Origin: PSRJ01 sp963825305
Lineage (GTDB): Bacteria; Acidobacteriota; Terriglobia; Bryobacterales; Bryobacteraceae
Assembly: GCA_963825305.1 (NCBI GenBank)
Contig: CAWGTA010000008.1
Coordinates: 186,001 to 250,000 of the forward strand
Length of the DNA: 64,000 nt
Direction of reading: 5' to 3'
Shown: positions 1 through 7,856 of the stretch, in pieces
Layout of the letters: each line of letters starts with the position of its first letter
Numbering within the stretch: position 1 is the stretch's first letter
Made by a program: the position numbers and the translations under genes
The notes under the pieces: generated by a model
What the model saw: only the letters and a program-made list of their open reading frames with translations
What the model was told of the DNA's origin: nothing
Databases searched by the model: none

Positions 1-214
1 CCGGCCGGACGAGATAGAGGGACACCATCATCACCGTGATGGACATCAGGAGATCCGTCACGATCAGCAGGTCCAGGACAAAACCGGGCAGCGGCGTGAT
101 CAGCGCCATCACGATGGCCAGAACCGCCAGGGGAACGGCCATCTCGCCGAGGCTCGAAAGGGGGATGGCGCCGAACAGGCGGGCGGCGGGTGTGAGCGTT
201 TTCGCAGGAGTCAT
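1..214 (-). CDS. flhA: Flagellar export gate protein FlhA, N-terminal fragment
   Basis: Only the first ~71 codons lie in the window; the gene runs off the left edge. The translation begins MTPAKTLTPAARLF, then has two hydrophobic segments, ending in an SLYLVRP-like stretch that matches the FlhA N-terminus (usual ending YTMRP). FlhA is the large inner-membrane subunit of the flagellar type III export gate, forming the nonameric ring that docks chaperone-substrate complexes. The start ATG lies 4 bp after the flhB stop, so the two are translationally coupled within the minus-strand flagellar operon. The fragment is short, but gene order and the motif make the call firm. Confidence 0.88.
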   Translation of the reverse strand, partial: MTPAKTLTPAARLFGAIPLSSLGEMAVPLAVLAIVMALITPLPGFVLDLLIVTDLLMSITVMMVSLYLVRP

Positions 215-218
215 GGTT

Positions 219-1283
219 TCAACCCGGCAGTTTCCCGTTCATGAGTTTGAAAACGTAAGCCAGTATCTCGGCGACGGCCCGGTACAGATGGGGCGGGATC
301 TCCTGCCCGACGTCCACGGACTTGTAGAGCGCCTGGGCCAGGGGCGGATTCTCGATGATGGGCACCTGGTTCTCGATCGCCCTCATGCGGATGCGCTTGG
401 CCAGATAGTTTTTGCCCTTGGCCACCACCAGGGGAGCCGCCATGCTGTCCATGTGGTAGCGGATGGCCACCGCAAAGTGCGTGGGATTCACCACCACGGC
501 GGTTGCGCCGGCCACCTCTTTCATCATTTGGCGCCGCGCCCGATCGCGCTGCAGGCGGCGAATCCGCGCCTTCATTTGTGGATTGCCTTCGATGTCCTTC
601 GCCTCTTCGCGGATCTCCTGCTTGGACATGCGCAGCTCTTTCTGGTACCGGCGCATCTGCCGGAACAGATCCACCGAGCCGAAAACCAGGAAGACACCCG
701 AGGCTCTCCAGAACAGATCCATTAACGAGGTTCCCAGGAACCGGAAACCGCTCTCGACGCTCTGCGCCGGCAGCAGGAGGATGGTTTCGAGCCGCTCGCG
801 CGTAATAAGGTATACCGCGCCCAGGAAGAGCGGAAGCATCAGCACTGCTTGAAAAAGAGCGGGCAAATTCTGCTGCGGCAACTGGCGCAACTTGGCCAAG
901 GGGCTGAGGCGCTGGAGATCCGGCGCCAGTTTCTTCAAGCTGAAACCGAAACGCGTGGTGCCCAGGCGAATCGCCAGCGTTACCACGACCAACGACAGAC
1001 CACCGAGCGCAATGGGCAGGACGTGATTCCAGAACAACTGCCAGGCGATCAGGGAAAGATCCTTGGGCTCCAAATTCGGGTCGAACGCCCGCGCGAACAA
1101 GCGGCGCGTAGTCTGGCAAAACTCGGTGAACCAATGCGCTCCGCCGGCGCTCAACAGGCCCAGAAAGACGAGGAACTGCAAAGCCGCGACAAAATCCTTT
1201 GCGGATAGAAACTGGCCATCTTTGCGCGCCTTGTCGACACGGCGTTGTGTAGGTTTCTCGGTCTTTCCGGACTGATCCGCCAT
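219..1283 (-). CDS. flhB: Flagellar export gate / substrate-specificity switch protein FlhB
   Basis: The 354-aa protein has the usual FlhB layout. A basic cytoplasmic N-terminus (DQSGKTEKPTQRRVDKARKDGQ) is followed by four hydrophobic segments between about residues 30 and 210, then a cytoplasmic linker and the autocleavage site NPTH near residue 266, followed by FAVAIRY. FlhB sits in the type III export gate; self-cleavage between Asn and Pro of NPTH switches export from rod/hook subunits to filament subunits, in concert with FliK, which is encoded upstream in the same run. Length is normal and the cleavage motif is intact, so the protein should be functional. Confidence 0.97.
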   Translation of the reverse strand: MADQSGKTEKPTQRRVDKARKDGQFLSAKDFVAALQFLVFLGLLSAGGAHWFTEFCQTTRRLFARAFDPNLEPKDLSLIAWQLFWNHVLPIALGGLSLVVVTLAIRLGTTRFGFSLKKLAPDLQRLSPLAKLRQLPQQNLPALFQAVLMLPLFLGAVYLITRERLETILLLPAQSVESGFRFLGTSLMDLFWRASGVFLVFGSVDLFRQMRRYQKELRMSKQEIREEAKDIEGNPQMKARIRRLQRDRARRQMMKEVAGATAVVVNPTHFAVAIRYHMDSMAAPLVVAKGKNYLAKRIRMRAIENQVPIIENPPLAQALYKSVDVGQEIPPHLYRAVAEILAYVFKLMNGKLPG

Positions 1284-1289
1284 GGCGCC

Positions 1290-2063
1290 TCATATCCCCA
1301 GCATGTGTCGCGAGGTGGTGAGCGCCAACTCACCCATCTCGTGCACCATCCGTGGGAGCCGCATGGCCACCCAACACAACACCAGCAGGCTGACCAGCAT
1401 TTTGGCGGGGAAAGCCAGCGAAAGGAGTTGGAGCTGCGCATTGACGCGTCCCAGGAGGGCCAGCGCGACATCCATCATCACCAGAAGCGCGACCACTGGA
1501 AACGCCAGCCGTACACCCACCGAAAACAGGCTCGCGCCCAGGTGGATCAGAGACTGGGCGGAAGCCGGGCCGAGCACGTAGGCACCCGGCGGCACCTTGT
1601 CCAGGCTCAGAGCGAACAGGCGCAGCACCTCACGATCGAGGCCCAGGGCAAAGAAGAGCAAGCCCGCCATCAGTTGGGCGAAGACCAGGAGGAGGCCCGA
1701 ATCGGCTTGGGTATTGGGATCGACGGTAGAGGCGAAGCTGTAGCCCGCTTGCAGACTGCAGACCTGGGCCGCCAGCGTAAACGCTTCGAGTACCAGGGAC
1801 AAGGCCACCCCGATGGCGATTCCGGAGGCTGCTTCTGCGGCGGCCCAGCCCGCGAGGCGCGCGGGAGAGACCGACGCCGCGTCGATCACGGGCCAGCGAG
1901 CGGCAAGCGCGAGAGTGAACGCCAGCGCGAAGGCTGCACGCACCGGCTCCGGGGCGCTTTTGATGCCGGGCAGTGGAACGAAAACGAATGCGCCGCCCAC
2001 CCGCGTCAGCACCAGCAGGAAAGCGTAAAGAGTTCCCAGCGACAGTGTCAGGTTAACGGGCAT
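1290..2063 (-). CDS. fliR: Flagellar biosynthesis protein FliR
   Basis: Polytopic membrane protein of ~257 aa, the FliR subunit of the FliP5-FliQ4-FliR1 export gate. Recognisable features are the N-terminal LTRVGGAFVFVPLPG segment, the FALAFTLAL helix and the central SLQAGYSFASTVDPN region, all typical of FliR. I prefer the ATG at 2061-2063 (MPVNLTL) over one six codons upstream, because it gives the short overlap with fliQ seen elsewhere in this operon. The gene lies between fliQ (overlapping) and flhB (6 bp gap), the classical order. Confidence 0.95.
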   Translation of the reverse strand: MPVNLTLSLGTLYAFLLVLTRVGGAFVFVPLPGIKSAPEPVRAAFALAFTLALAARWPVIDAASVSPARLAGWAAAEAASGIAIGVALSLVLEAFTLAAQVCSLQAGYSFASTVDPNTQADSGLLLVFAQLMAGLLFFALGLDREVLRLFALSLDKVPPGAYVLGPASAQSLIHLGASLFSVGVRLAFPVVALLVMMDVALALLGRVNAQLQLLSLAFPAKMLVSLLVLCWVAMRLPRMVHEMGELALTTSRHMLGI

Positions 2064-2322
2064 AACGGGCAAGGTCTCCAAACAGCGCGATGGTATACGA
2101 CATAGTCCTCTCGATCATCCAGGGCAGCAGCAGAAGGAGGCTCACCGCGAACACCAGCAAGCGGGGAATACTGCTGAAGGCCGGGTCCTGCATCGATGTC
2201 GCAATCTGCACCAGGCTGATGGTCACGCTGGCAATGAATGCGATGGCGAGCAAAGGGGCGGCCAGCCAGAATGTGGCCATCAACGTCTGGCGGATCAGCT
2301 CGACTACAGAATCGGGTGTCAT
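2053..2322 (-). CDS. fliQ: Flagellar biosynthesis protein FliQ
   Basis: Small two-helix export-gate subunit of 89 aa, the usual FliQ length, starting MTPDSVVELIRQTL. Two hydrophobic hairpin helices are visible, with the family sequence SLVQIATSMQDPAFSSIPRL between them. The start ATG shares bases with the fliP stop (ATGA overlap) and the 3' end overlaps fliR by about 10 bp, so fliP-fliQ-fliR are translationally coupled. The open frame extends 14 codons further upstream, but the coupled start fits family length much better. Confidence 0.96.
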   Translation of the reverse strand: MTPDSVVELIRQTLMATFWLAAPLLAIAFIASVTISLVQIATSMQDPAFSSIPRLLVFAVSLLLLLPWMIERTMSYTIALFGDLARYAR

Positions 2323-3056
2323 CAGTAGAAACTCTTCATTAACGAGCCGACCACCAGGTTCCATCCGTCCACCAGAACGAAGAGCAGGATCTTGAACGGC
2401 GCCGAAATCATGACGGGCGGCAACTGGACCATGCCAACGGAAAGCGTCACCGAAGCGACAACCAGGTCAATCACCAGAAAAGGCAGGAACAGCACGGCCC
2501 CAATCTGAAAACCGGTCTTCAGCTCCGAGAGGATGTAGGCCGGCATGAGTACCGTCAAATCCAGGTCGGCAGGGCTGTGCGGCGCCGGCGCATGCGACAT
2601 TTCGAGAAACAACTGGACATCTTTTTCCCGCGCGAAGCGGGCCAGAAACACCTTCAAAGGTTTGGCTCCCTGTTCGAACGCCTGCGCGGGCGCGAGGCGC
2701 CCGGCCTCCATGGGCTCCCACCCCTGGTGGTAAATGTCCGCCACCACCGGCTGCATGATGACGATGGTTAGAAACAGAGCCAGGCCGATCATCACCTGGT
2801 TGGAAGGGGTGGACTGCGTACCCAGCGCCTGCCGCAGAAAGTGCAGCACGATCGTGATGCGCAGGAACGGGGTAATCGACATGACGGCGGCCGGGAGCAG
2901 CGTCAAGAGCGTGAGCAGGAGGACGATTTGTATAGGGACGCTGAGAGTGGAACTGTCCTTTCCGGCCGATATGCCCAAAAGGGAGAAGGAGGAACCGTTT
3001 GCGGCCCACGCCGGAAGGGCGGTGATCAGGAGAAAGGAAAGCCGCCGGAGACTCAT
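2322..3056 (-). CDS. fliP: Flagellar biosynthesis protein FliP
   Basis: About 244 aa with an N-terminal signal peptide (MSLRRLSFLLITALPAWA), as in other FliP proteins, then four hydrophobic segments. Diagnostic stretches are TPFLRITIVLHFLRQALGTQSTPSNQVMIGLALFLTI (read in part), the conserved LMPAYILSELKTGFQIGA, and the C-terminal LVDGWNLVVGSL. FliP forms the pentameric core of the export-gate channel. The chosen ATG overlaps the fliO stop by ATGA; a longer frame upstream is out of keeping with the signal peptide. Confidence 0.96.
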   Translation of the reverse strand: MSLRRLSFLLITALPAWAANGSSFSLLGISAGKDSSTLSVPIQIVLLLTLLTLLPAAVMSITPFLRITIVLHFLRQALGTQSTPSNQVMIGLALFLTIVIMQPVVADIYHQGWEPMEAGRLAPAQAFEQGAKPLKVFLARFAREKDVQLFLEMSHAPAPHSPADLDLTVLMPAYILSELKTGFQIGAVLFLPFLVIDLVVASVTLSVGMVQLPPVMISAPFKILLFVLVDGWNLVVGSLMKSFY

Positions 3057-3340
3057 GCGAGTGGCTCCCCGGTGTTCTCGATCTCCCGCCAGGCCACGGT
3101 TTCGAGCAACGCGCATCCGGAGGGCGAGGAGGCCACCAGGAAGGCGCGCTCACCCAAACGAACCAGATGCAGGGTTTGCTGTGGTCCCAGAGGCAGGCGT
3201 CCGACACTCTCCAGCCGGCGCCCCGCCGCCTTCCGCGGCAGCAGAGAACCGGAGAAACCCCTTCTGCGCAACCACCAGGAGATGGCGGTGGCGAGAGCCA
3301 GCACGGCCAGTACGGCCGTGAACTGCCCGAGTATTTCCAT
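3053..3340 (-). CDS. fliO: Flagellar biosynthesis protein FliO
   Basis: 95-aa protein with a single N-terminal membrane helix (about residues 5-24) followed by a basic, small soluble domain containing LESVGRLPLGPQQTLHLVRLGERAFLVASS (read in part), which is the FliO signature of a short beta-rich tail. FliO assists assembly of the FliP-FliR gate and is poorly conserved, so identification relies on topology, that motif and its place directly before fliP. The 3' end overlaps the fliP start by 4 bp. Confidence 0.9.
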   Translation of the reverse strand: MEILGQFTAVLAVLALATAISWWLRRRGFSGSLLPRKAAGRRLESVGRLPLGPQQTLHLVRLGERAFLVASSPSGCALLETVAWREIENTGEPLA

Positions 3341-3352
3341 TCGAACCCGTCC

Positions 3353-3601
3353 TTAAAACTCGTCTCGGAAGTCGGTGATCCGCACCCCCAGCGCGTTCTC
3401 GATCACCACGATCTCACCGGAGCCGCATAGCACGCCGCCGATGTAGATGTCGATGTTCTCGCCGGCCGACCGCGAAGTGGCCATCACGCTGCCTTCGGTG
3501 AGTTGCAGCACTTCGCGTGTCGTCATCAGGCGCCGGTCGAGTTCGACTTCGACCTCGACCGGTACTTCGCCCAGCGGCGCTATCTCTTCCTGAGGAGTCA
3601 T
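3353..3601 (-). CDS. fliN: Flagellar motor switch protein FliN (SpoA domain only)
   Basis: 82-aa protein consisting almost entirely of a SpoA/FliN C-terminal domain: VPVEVEVELDRRLMTTREVLQL, then GENIDIYIGGVLCGSGEIVVIENALGVRI (both read in part). FliN forms the C-ring that rotates and switches the motor. Many FliN proteins are 100-140 aa; this one lacks the variable N-terminal extension. It is placed between flgE and fliO, an arrangement seen in other compact flagellar operons. Confidence 0.94.
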   Translation of the reverse strand: MTPQEEIAPLGEVPVEVEVELDRRLMTTREVLQLTEGSVMATSRSAGENIDIYIGGVLCGSGEIVVIENALGVRITDFRDEF

Positions 3602-3608
3602 CGGCGGA

Positions 3609-4874
3609 TTACCGGATTAAGTTGATAGTGTCCTGGCTCAATGTGTCGGCTGTCGTGATCACCTTACCGTTAGCTTCATATCCGCGTTGATACACAATCA
3701 GGTTGGTGAATTCGGTGGCGATATCGACCGTCGACGCTTCCACGGAGCCGCCCACGATGTTGCCGCGGCCGCCCGTGCCCGGCACACCAACCGAAGGTGT
3801 GGCAGTCCGCGCGCTGAGCTGGAAAGCATTGTTCCCAGTGGCAATCAGCGTATCGGGGTTGCGTATGTTCGCAAGTGCCACCTGCCCAACCACTACCTGA
3901 TCGCCGTTGGAATACTGCGCCAGAATCCCACCCCCGTCGGCCAGTCCAACGTGGACCAGTTGTCCAGCCGACTTTCCATTCTGGGAACTTGCCGACGAGG
4001 CGGAAGGCTGGCCGAACTGGGTGATACGGCCGACTCCTGAGCTGGTGTAGGGGTCCCAGGATATATTCATGTCGGCCGCTCCATCCGCCAGGCCGGTGAC
4101 GGCGACGGCGATGGGGCTTCCGAAAGGGGGATCCGTGAGCAGGCCGCCTTGGCTGAAGGTGAGCGTGCCGCTGGCGCCCGTATCAATAGGCGTTCCAGAG
4201 GTTCCGCCAGAGATGTCCTCACCGGGAACCGTCACATCGTAGCTCCATTGATTGGCGCCGGTCTTCTGGAAATTGAGGTTCAGCACGTGTGCATTACCGA
4301 GGCTGTCGATGACCGATAGGGGTACGGTTTTGCCGGAGGTGCCGTCCGCGGCCGCGGCGGCGTTCAGGTTGAGATCGGCGGTGAGATTGGTGGTCGGGGT
4401 GGGAGGCCGCACCGAACCAACGGGGACGATAATGTTACCGGTGTTGCCATTGGTGTTGACGGCGCCTGTAACGGGGTCTACCGTGGTCCAGCCTTGGACC
4501 TTGTCGCCCGTATCGGTAAGAAGGTTGCCGTTCATGTCCGTCTGGAAGTTGCCCGCACGCGTATACAGGTTGTTGCCGGCGGCGTCCTGAATGACAAAGA
4601 AGCCGTCACCTTGGACGGCGGCGTCCAGCAACCCGGCGCTGGTCTGGATGGCGCCCTGGGTGAACTCGCGCACCGTCAGCGGCGTGCCGGTACCGAACCC
4701 CACTTGCGTGTCGCCCAAGCCTGCTCCGAGGGATTGCGTCACTAGGTCGCGGAAGCACAACTGGCTGGTCTTGAAGCCCGGCGTATTCATGTTGGCCAGA
4801 TTGTTGCCGACCACATCGATGGCAGTGGAAGTTGCCTTTAACGCCGATAATGCCGATGAAAAAGATGTAAACAT
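3609..4874 (-). CDS. flgE: Flagellar hook protein FlgE
   Basis: 421 aa. The N-terminus (SALSALKATSTAIDVVGNNLANMNTPGFK) carries the flagellar rod/hook signature, followed by the FlgE-type repeat FFVIQDAAGNNLYTRAGNFQTDMNGNL and a long variable central domain with glycine/threonine-rich beta segments. The C-terminus (EASTVDIATEFTNLIVYQRGYEANGKVI) is the conserved rod/hook coiled-coil region (motifs read in part). It builds the hook joining rod and filament. A GGGAG ribosome-binding site sits just upstream of the ATG. The neighbour upstream is flgD, the hook cap, as expected. Confidence 0.97.
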   Translation of the reverse strand: MFTSFSSALSALKATSTAIDVVGNNLANMNTPGFKTSQLCFRDLVTQSLGAGLGDTQVGFGTGTPLTVREFTQGAIQTSAGLLDAAVQGDGFFVIQDAAGNNLYTRAGNFQTDMNGNLLTDTGDKVQGWTTVDPVTGAVNTNGNTGNIIVPVGSVRPPTPTTNLTADLNLNAAAAADGTSGKTVPLSVIDSLGNAHVLNLNFQKTGANQWSYDVTVPGEDISGGTSGTPIDTGASGTLTFSQGGLLTDPPFGSPIAVAVTGLADGAADMNISWDPYTSSGVGRITQFGQPSASSASSQNGKSAGQLVHVGLADGGGILAQYSNGDQVVVGQVALANIRNPDTLIATGNNAFQLSARTATPSVGVPGTGGRGNIVGGSVEASTVDIATEFTNLIVYQRGYEANGKVITTADTLSQDTINLIR

Positions 4875-4886
4875 ATTAATCTCCCG

Positions 4887-5177
4887 TTAAGATTTCGCGG
4901 TCGTCGTGTTGCTATTGGTTACCAGGGTGTCCAGATCCTGGCGGATCGCGGTAAGATCTGAGCCCGAATTCGTGGCTTGCTCCATCTGCTGAAATTGCGC
5001 CAGTTGTGTCACGAACTGGGTGCTATCGGAAGGGTTGAGCGGGTCCTGATTCTTCAGCTGCGCGACCAGGAGCTGCATAAACATGTTCTTGTCGACAGTG
5101 CCGGATTTGGCAATCGAGGAGGATTGGTCGGATGAGGGCTGCGGGGTGTAACCGGAAGAGGGGATTCCTGGTGTCAT
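4887..5177 (-). CDS. flgD: Short flagellar hook-cap scaffold FlgD
   Basis: 96-aa protein holding the conserved FlgD N-terminal region: KNMFMQLLVAQLKNQDPLNPSD followed by STQFVTQLAQFQQMEQATN (read in part). FlgD caps the growing hook and is usually about 220 aa or more, with a C-terminal tudor/FnIII-like part that is absent here, leaving only the region that is strictly conserved. The ATG at 5175-5177 has a GGGAGAA ribosome-binding site; the frame is open further upstream but without one. Confidence 0.92.
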   Translation of the reverse strand: MTPGIPSSGYTPQPSSDQSSSIAKSGTVDKNMFMQLLVAQLKNQDPLNPSDSTQFVTQLAQFQQMEQATNSGSDLTAIRQDLDTLVTNSNTTTAKS

Positions 5178-5187
5178 GTGATTCTCC

Positions 5188-5724
5188 CTATGCGTTGGTA
5201 CCGTTGATCTCGCCCGCAATCAGGCCGTCGACGTACGACTGCGGATATCCGTGCGAATAGAAGGACGCGACCAGTCCCGCGTTAATGGTGCGGCCATCCG
5301 GCATTTGCACCATGAGGTTGGGCTGCTGTTGCGCGTTCGGCGCCAGGGCGTTGCTTTGGATGACCGTTCCCCCCAAGGTCTTGGCGACTTGGGCGGCCGT
5401 GCTCGCGCTGGCGAAATAGATCGGGTTATAACTGAACTGGGTTCCGTTTGGGTTCTTTCCCACCGGATTCGTCTCCCATGCGTTGGCTCCGAAGACCGAT
5501 TCCGGAGTGGGTGCCGCCGTAGACAGCACTGGAGCAGGAGACATTGCAGGCACCGGGGCGTGCGCGGCCGCCGGTGTTGCGGCCGGCGAGGAACTGGTCA
5601 AGAGCGCGCGAAAACCAGGCGTCGCGGCGCTGGCTGCGCTCGCTGCGGTTTTTGCTTTGGCGGCCACGGCGGGCGCCATCTGGGGAAGAAGCATGCGGCT
5701 TAGTGAAGTTGAGACATGAGCCAT
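5188..5724 (-). CDS. Unknown protein between fliK and flgD
   Basis: 178 aa, not recognised. The first ~75 residues are low-complexity Ala/Pro/Ser-rich, with VAAKAKTAASAASAATPG and PAATPAAAHAPVPAMSPAP; the rest (FSYNPIYFASASTAAQVAKTLGG, then LMVQMPDGRTINAGLVASFYSHGYP) looks folded. There is no signal peptide or membrane helix. The N-terminus overlaps the 3' end of fliK by about 25 bp and flgD follows closely, so it is co-transcribed with hook genes. An exported structural or hook-assembly accessory role is an inference from location and from the disordered N-terminus typical of type III export substrates. Confidence 0.8.
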   Translation of the reverse strand: MAHVSTSLSRMLLPQMAPAVAAKAKTAASAASAATPGFRALLTSSSPAATPAAAHAPVPAMSPAPVLSTAAPTPESVFGANAWETNPVGKNPNGTQFSYNPIYFASASTAAQVAKTLGGTVIQSNALAPNAQQQPNLMVQMPDGRTINAGLVASFYSHGYPQSYVDGLIAGEINGTNA

Positions 5725-7499
5725 TCGAATTCCTTTCGGGGAGAGTTAGTGGCGGCTTTGGGCGCCGGTGGTTTGGGCTGGCGGTGCGGGGATTGCTGTT
5801 GCTCTTGCTCTTGCCCGCCCTGCCGGGATGGATTCTGATCTTCGGACGAAGTATGCGCGGAGTGGGGCTCCGCCGTGCGCAGGTTACTCTCCGCTGTGGA
5901 TGCGGCCGGATGCCAGGTCTCCGCGCGGAACCCCGCTTGCTCGAGGCGCGACGACAGTTGCGGCAAATCCTCGCGTAGCGTGCCGGCCAACTGCGGATCG
6001 GGCGTGCGCACGGCGACCAGCACTTCTCCGCCACGTTCGGTCAGACGCAAATCCACGCGCTGCTCGCCGCGATTGACCTGAATCTGAATTTCGCGCGCGG
6101 GGGCGGCCGGCTTGGCTTCCGGCGGTGATTCGATTTCCGTTCGAACGGCCGGCGGCGCCGCCTCTTTCGTTGTCATCCTCTGCGGTTGCGGCTGGTCGGG
6201 TGGAGCAGTCCAGGAGGAAATCGCAGGCGTGTCGGTATGGGGAGACGCGGGCAGGGCGGAGTGAAAAGAAGCAGAAGCGGGAACCGCATCTTGGGCGGCG
6301 GGCTGAGCCCGTTCGGGTGCGGCGCTCTTCGGGACCGTATGGTTTTCCGTCTCGGCAAATTGGTTGACCGGCGCGGAACGGGCTTGTCCTTGAGGCCCCG
6401 TTTTGTCGACTGCCTTCTCCAGGGGAGCGATGGGGCCGGCCTCAGGAGGTTGCGGCGCCGCGGCGGAACTGAGAGCGGCCACGGGCAGTGCGGGCCTGAC
6501 GAAGGCCAAGGGGAGCGAAGCGACGGGCGTGAGGCGCGCCGCAAAGGCCAGCATCGGCGGCTCCGCGCGCGGACTGGATGCGGTTGCCGGCCGCACGGCA
6601 GGGATGGGCTCCGAGGGTTCCGGCTCGAGGTTGGGCGCGGGAACCGCAGAAACCGCACGCGAAGGTTCCAGAACCACAGACGGCAGCGGAACAGCTAAGC
6701 GGACCTCGGCGCGCCGCGGCCGGGAAGTGGGATTTCGTGTCTCAGGAGAGCCAGGGTCTTCGCCAGGCTGCACCATTTCGCCCGGGGACGTGGCCGCGGC
6801 AGCCAGGTTTCCCAGAATTCGCTCGACGAGCGGTGCGACCGGTGCTTCGGCTGGCGCCGCGGCTACGGAAAAGCTAGGGGCGTTGGGCAGGGAGGCATTC
6901 GCGCCAGAAGCGACCGCGGACACGGGAGCCACAAGCAGCACGGACGCGGCATTTGTGGGAGGACTTGCGGCCTTCCGGGCCCCAGGCCAGGGTGCCGCCG
7001 TTGCGGCTGGAGGTGGGGCCGGGAGAGTAAATACGGCAATCTTAATTTCGATCGATCCGCGGGGATCGGGTGCCTGAGGAACGACCGTGCCGGCGATAGG
7101 GGGAGGTGCCACGGCCGCCGGAGCCGGACTAAGGGGAACCGGGCTCTGTAGAACCGGGCTCTGTAGAACCGGGCTCTGTAGAACCGGGCTCCGTAGAACC
7201 GGGGTCCGTAGAACCGGGGTCCGTGGCGTCCGGATCGAAAGCGCCGGGACTCCCTGCGGGTTCACCGCGGATGGCATGTCGGTGGGGCTGTTCGGCGGCC
7301 CGCCGGGAGCGGTTTGCGAAACGCGAGAAACCCAATCCGGAACCGGTGTCGGCGTCGGTTTTTGGGTGCGGATAACGACCGGCACCGGCTGGAACTGCCC
7401 GGCCGCACCTTTGATCGGGCCGGCTTCGCGCGGTAGATCGTCTTCCCGGCCCTGATCTTCCATCACCAGGTCTTGCAGCGTTTCGGAGAAGTGCGACAC
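5700..7499 (-). CDS. fliK: Flagellar hook-length control protein FliK
   Basis: 599 aa from a GTG start. Most of the protein is Pro/Ala-rich and probably disordered, as in FliK rulers. The C-terminal domain is the Flg_hook type: EIQIQVNRGEQRVDLRLTERGGEVLVAVRT then LAGTLREDLPQLSSRLEQAGFRAETW (read in part). FliK is exported during hook growth, measures hook length and triggers the FlhB switch. A run of PVL-x-x pentapeptides (about residues 92-122) sits in the ruler region. It is the first gene of the minus-strand flagellar run and is divergent from flgF. Confidence 0.93.
   Translation of the reverse strand: MSHFSETLQDLVMEDQGREDDLPREAGPIKGAAGQFQPVPVVIRTQKPTPTPVPDWVSRVSQTAPGGPPNSPTDMPSAVNPQGVPALSIRTPRTPVLRTPVLRSPVLQSPVLQSPVLQSPVPLSPAPAAVAPPPIAGTVVPQAPDPRGSIEIKIAVFTLPAPPPAATAAPWPGARKAASPPTNAASVLLVAPVSAVASGANASLPNAPSFSVAAAPAEAPVAPLVERILGNLAAAATSPGEMVQPGEDPGSPETRNPTSRPRRAEVRLAVPLPSVVLEPSRAVSAVPAPNLEPEPSEPIPAVRPATASSPRAEPPMLAFAARLTPVASLPLAFVRPALPVAALSSAAAPQPPEAGPIAPLEKAVDKTGPQGQARSAPVNQFAETENHTVPKSAAPERAQPAAQDAVPASASFHSALPASPHTDTPAISSWTAPPDQPQPQRMTTKEAAPPAVRTEIESPPEAKPAAPAREIQIQVNRGEQRVDLRLTERGGEVLVAVRTPDPQLAGTLREDLPQLSSRLEQAGFRAETWHPAASTAESNLRTAEPHSAHTSSEDQNPSRQGGQEQEQQQSPHRQPKPPAPKAATNSPRKEFEWLMSQLH
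7136..7225. repeat. 15-bp tandem repeat inside fliK
   Basis: About six copies of GAACCGGGCTCTGTA and close variants stand head to tail. Because the period is 15 bp the frame is kept; on the coding (minus) strand it gives a five-residue repeat of the form S/T-P-V-L-Q/R. Copies on one side are identical while those on the other have drifted (CTCTGTA to GTCCGTA), a pattern expected from slippage expansion. Confidence 0.9.
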
Positions 7500-7856
7500 A
7501 CGCGTAACGGTATGCGGTAAATCGGCAGCCAGGTCCGTGGAGAGACCGGAGAAACCAACGCCACTCGCCGCGGGGCTATCTACAGCCTGGCACCAAAACA
7601 GCGGGCAACGAAGGATGCGAGGCCGAGAGAGTCACGCGGCAGACAATTGCAGATTGGAGGCCATTGAGGTGGCGCTGTTTTTTCAATCAATCGAGCGGAT
7701 TGCGGTGACGAGAAATTGCCGGAAGGCCGGTACGGCGGCAAAGATTTGGCGCGCTGGTCGTTGGCCTCACGACTCCTCATCGGACGCGACCCTCACTATA
7801 TGAGATATTTAGGTCCTTTATTATGGTTAGGCTAGCGGCGTGCAGTAAGCGGTGCC
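7500..7856. promoter_or_regulatory. Divergent intergenic region between fliK and flgF
   Basis: This 357-bp gap separates the two divergent flagellar transcription units and must hold at least two promoters. On the plus strand the stretch starting TGGCGC at 7670 resembles a sigma-54 element (TGGCRC-N5-TTGCW), but the -12 GC is TC, so it is only a weak candidate. A TATTAT hexamer lies near 7821-7826 without a good -35. No convincing gene was seen. Confidence 0.4.

Noticed and set aside
211..1293. 360-codon frame overlapping flhB on the same strand
   Set aside because: It is a shifted frame of flhB; the flhB frame has the correct motifs.
7670..7685. Sigma-54 promoter before flgF
   Set aside because: The essential -12 GC is replaced by TC, so only a weak resemblance; kept as a note, not a call.
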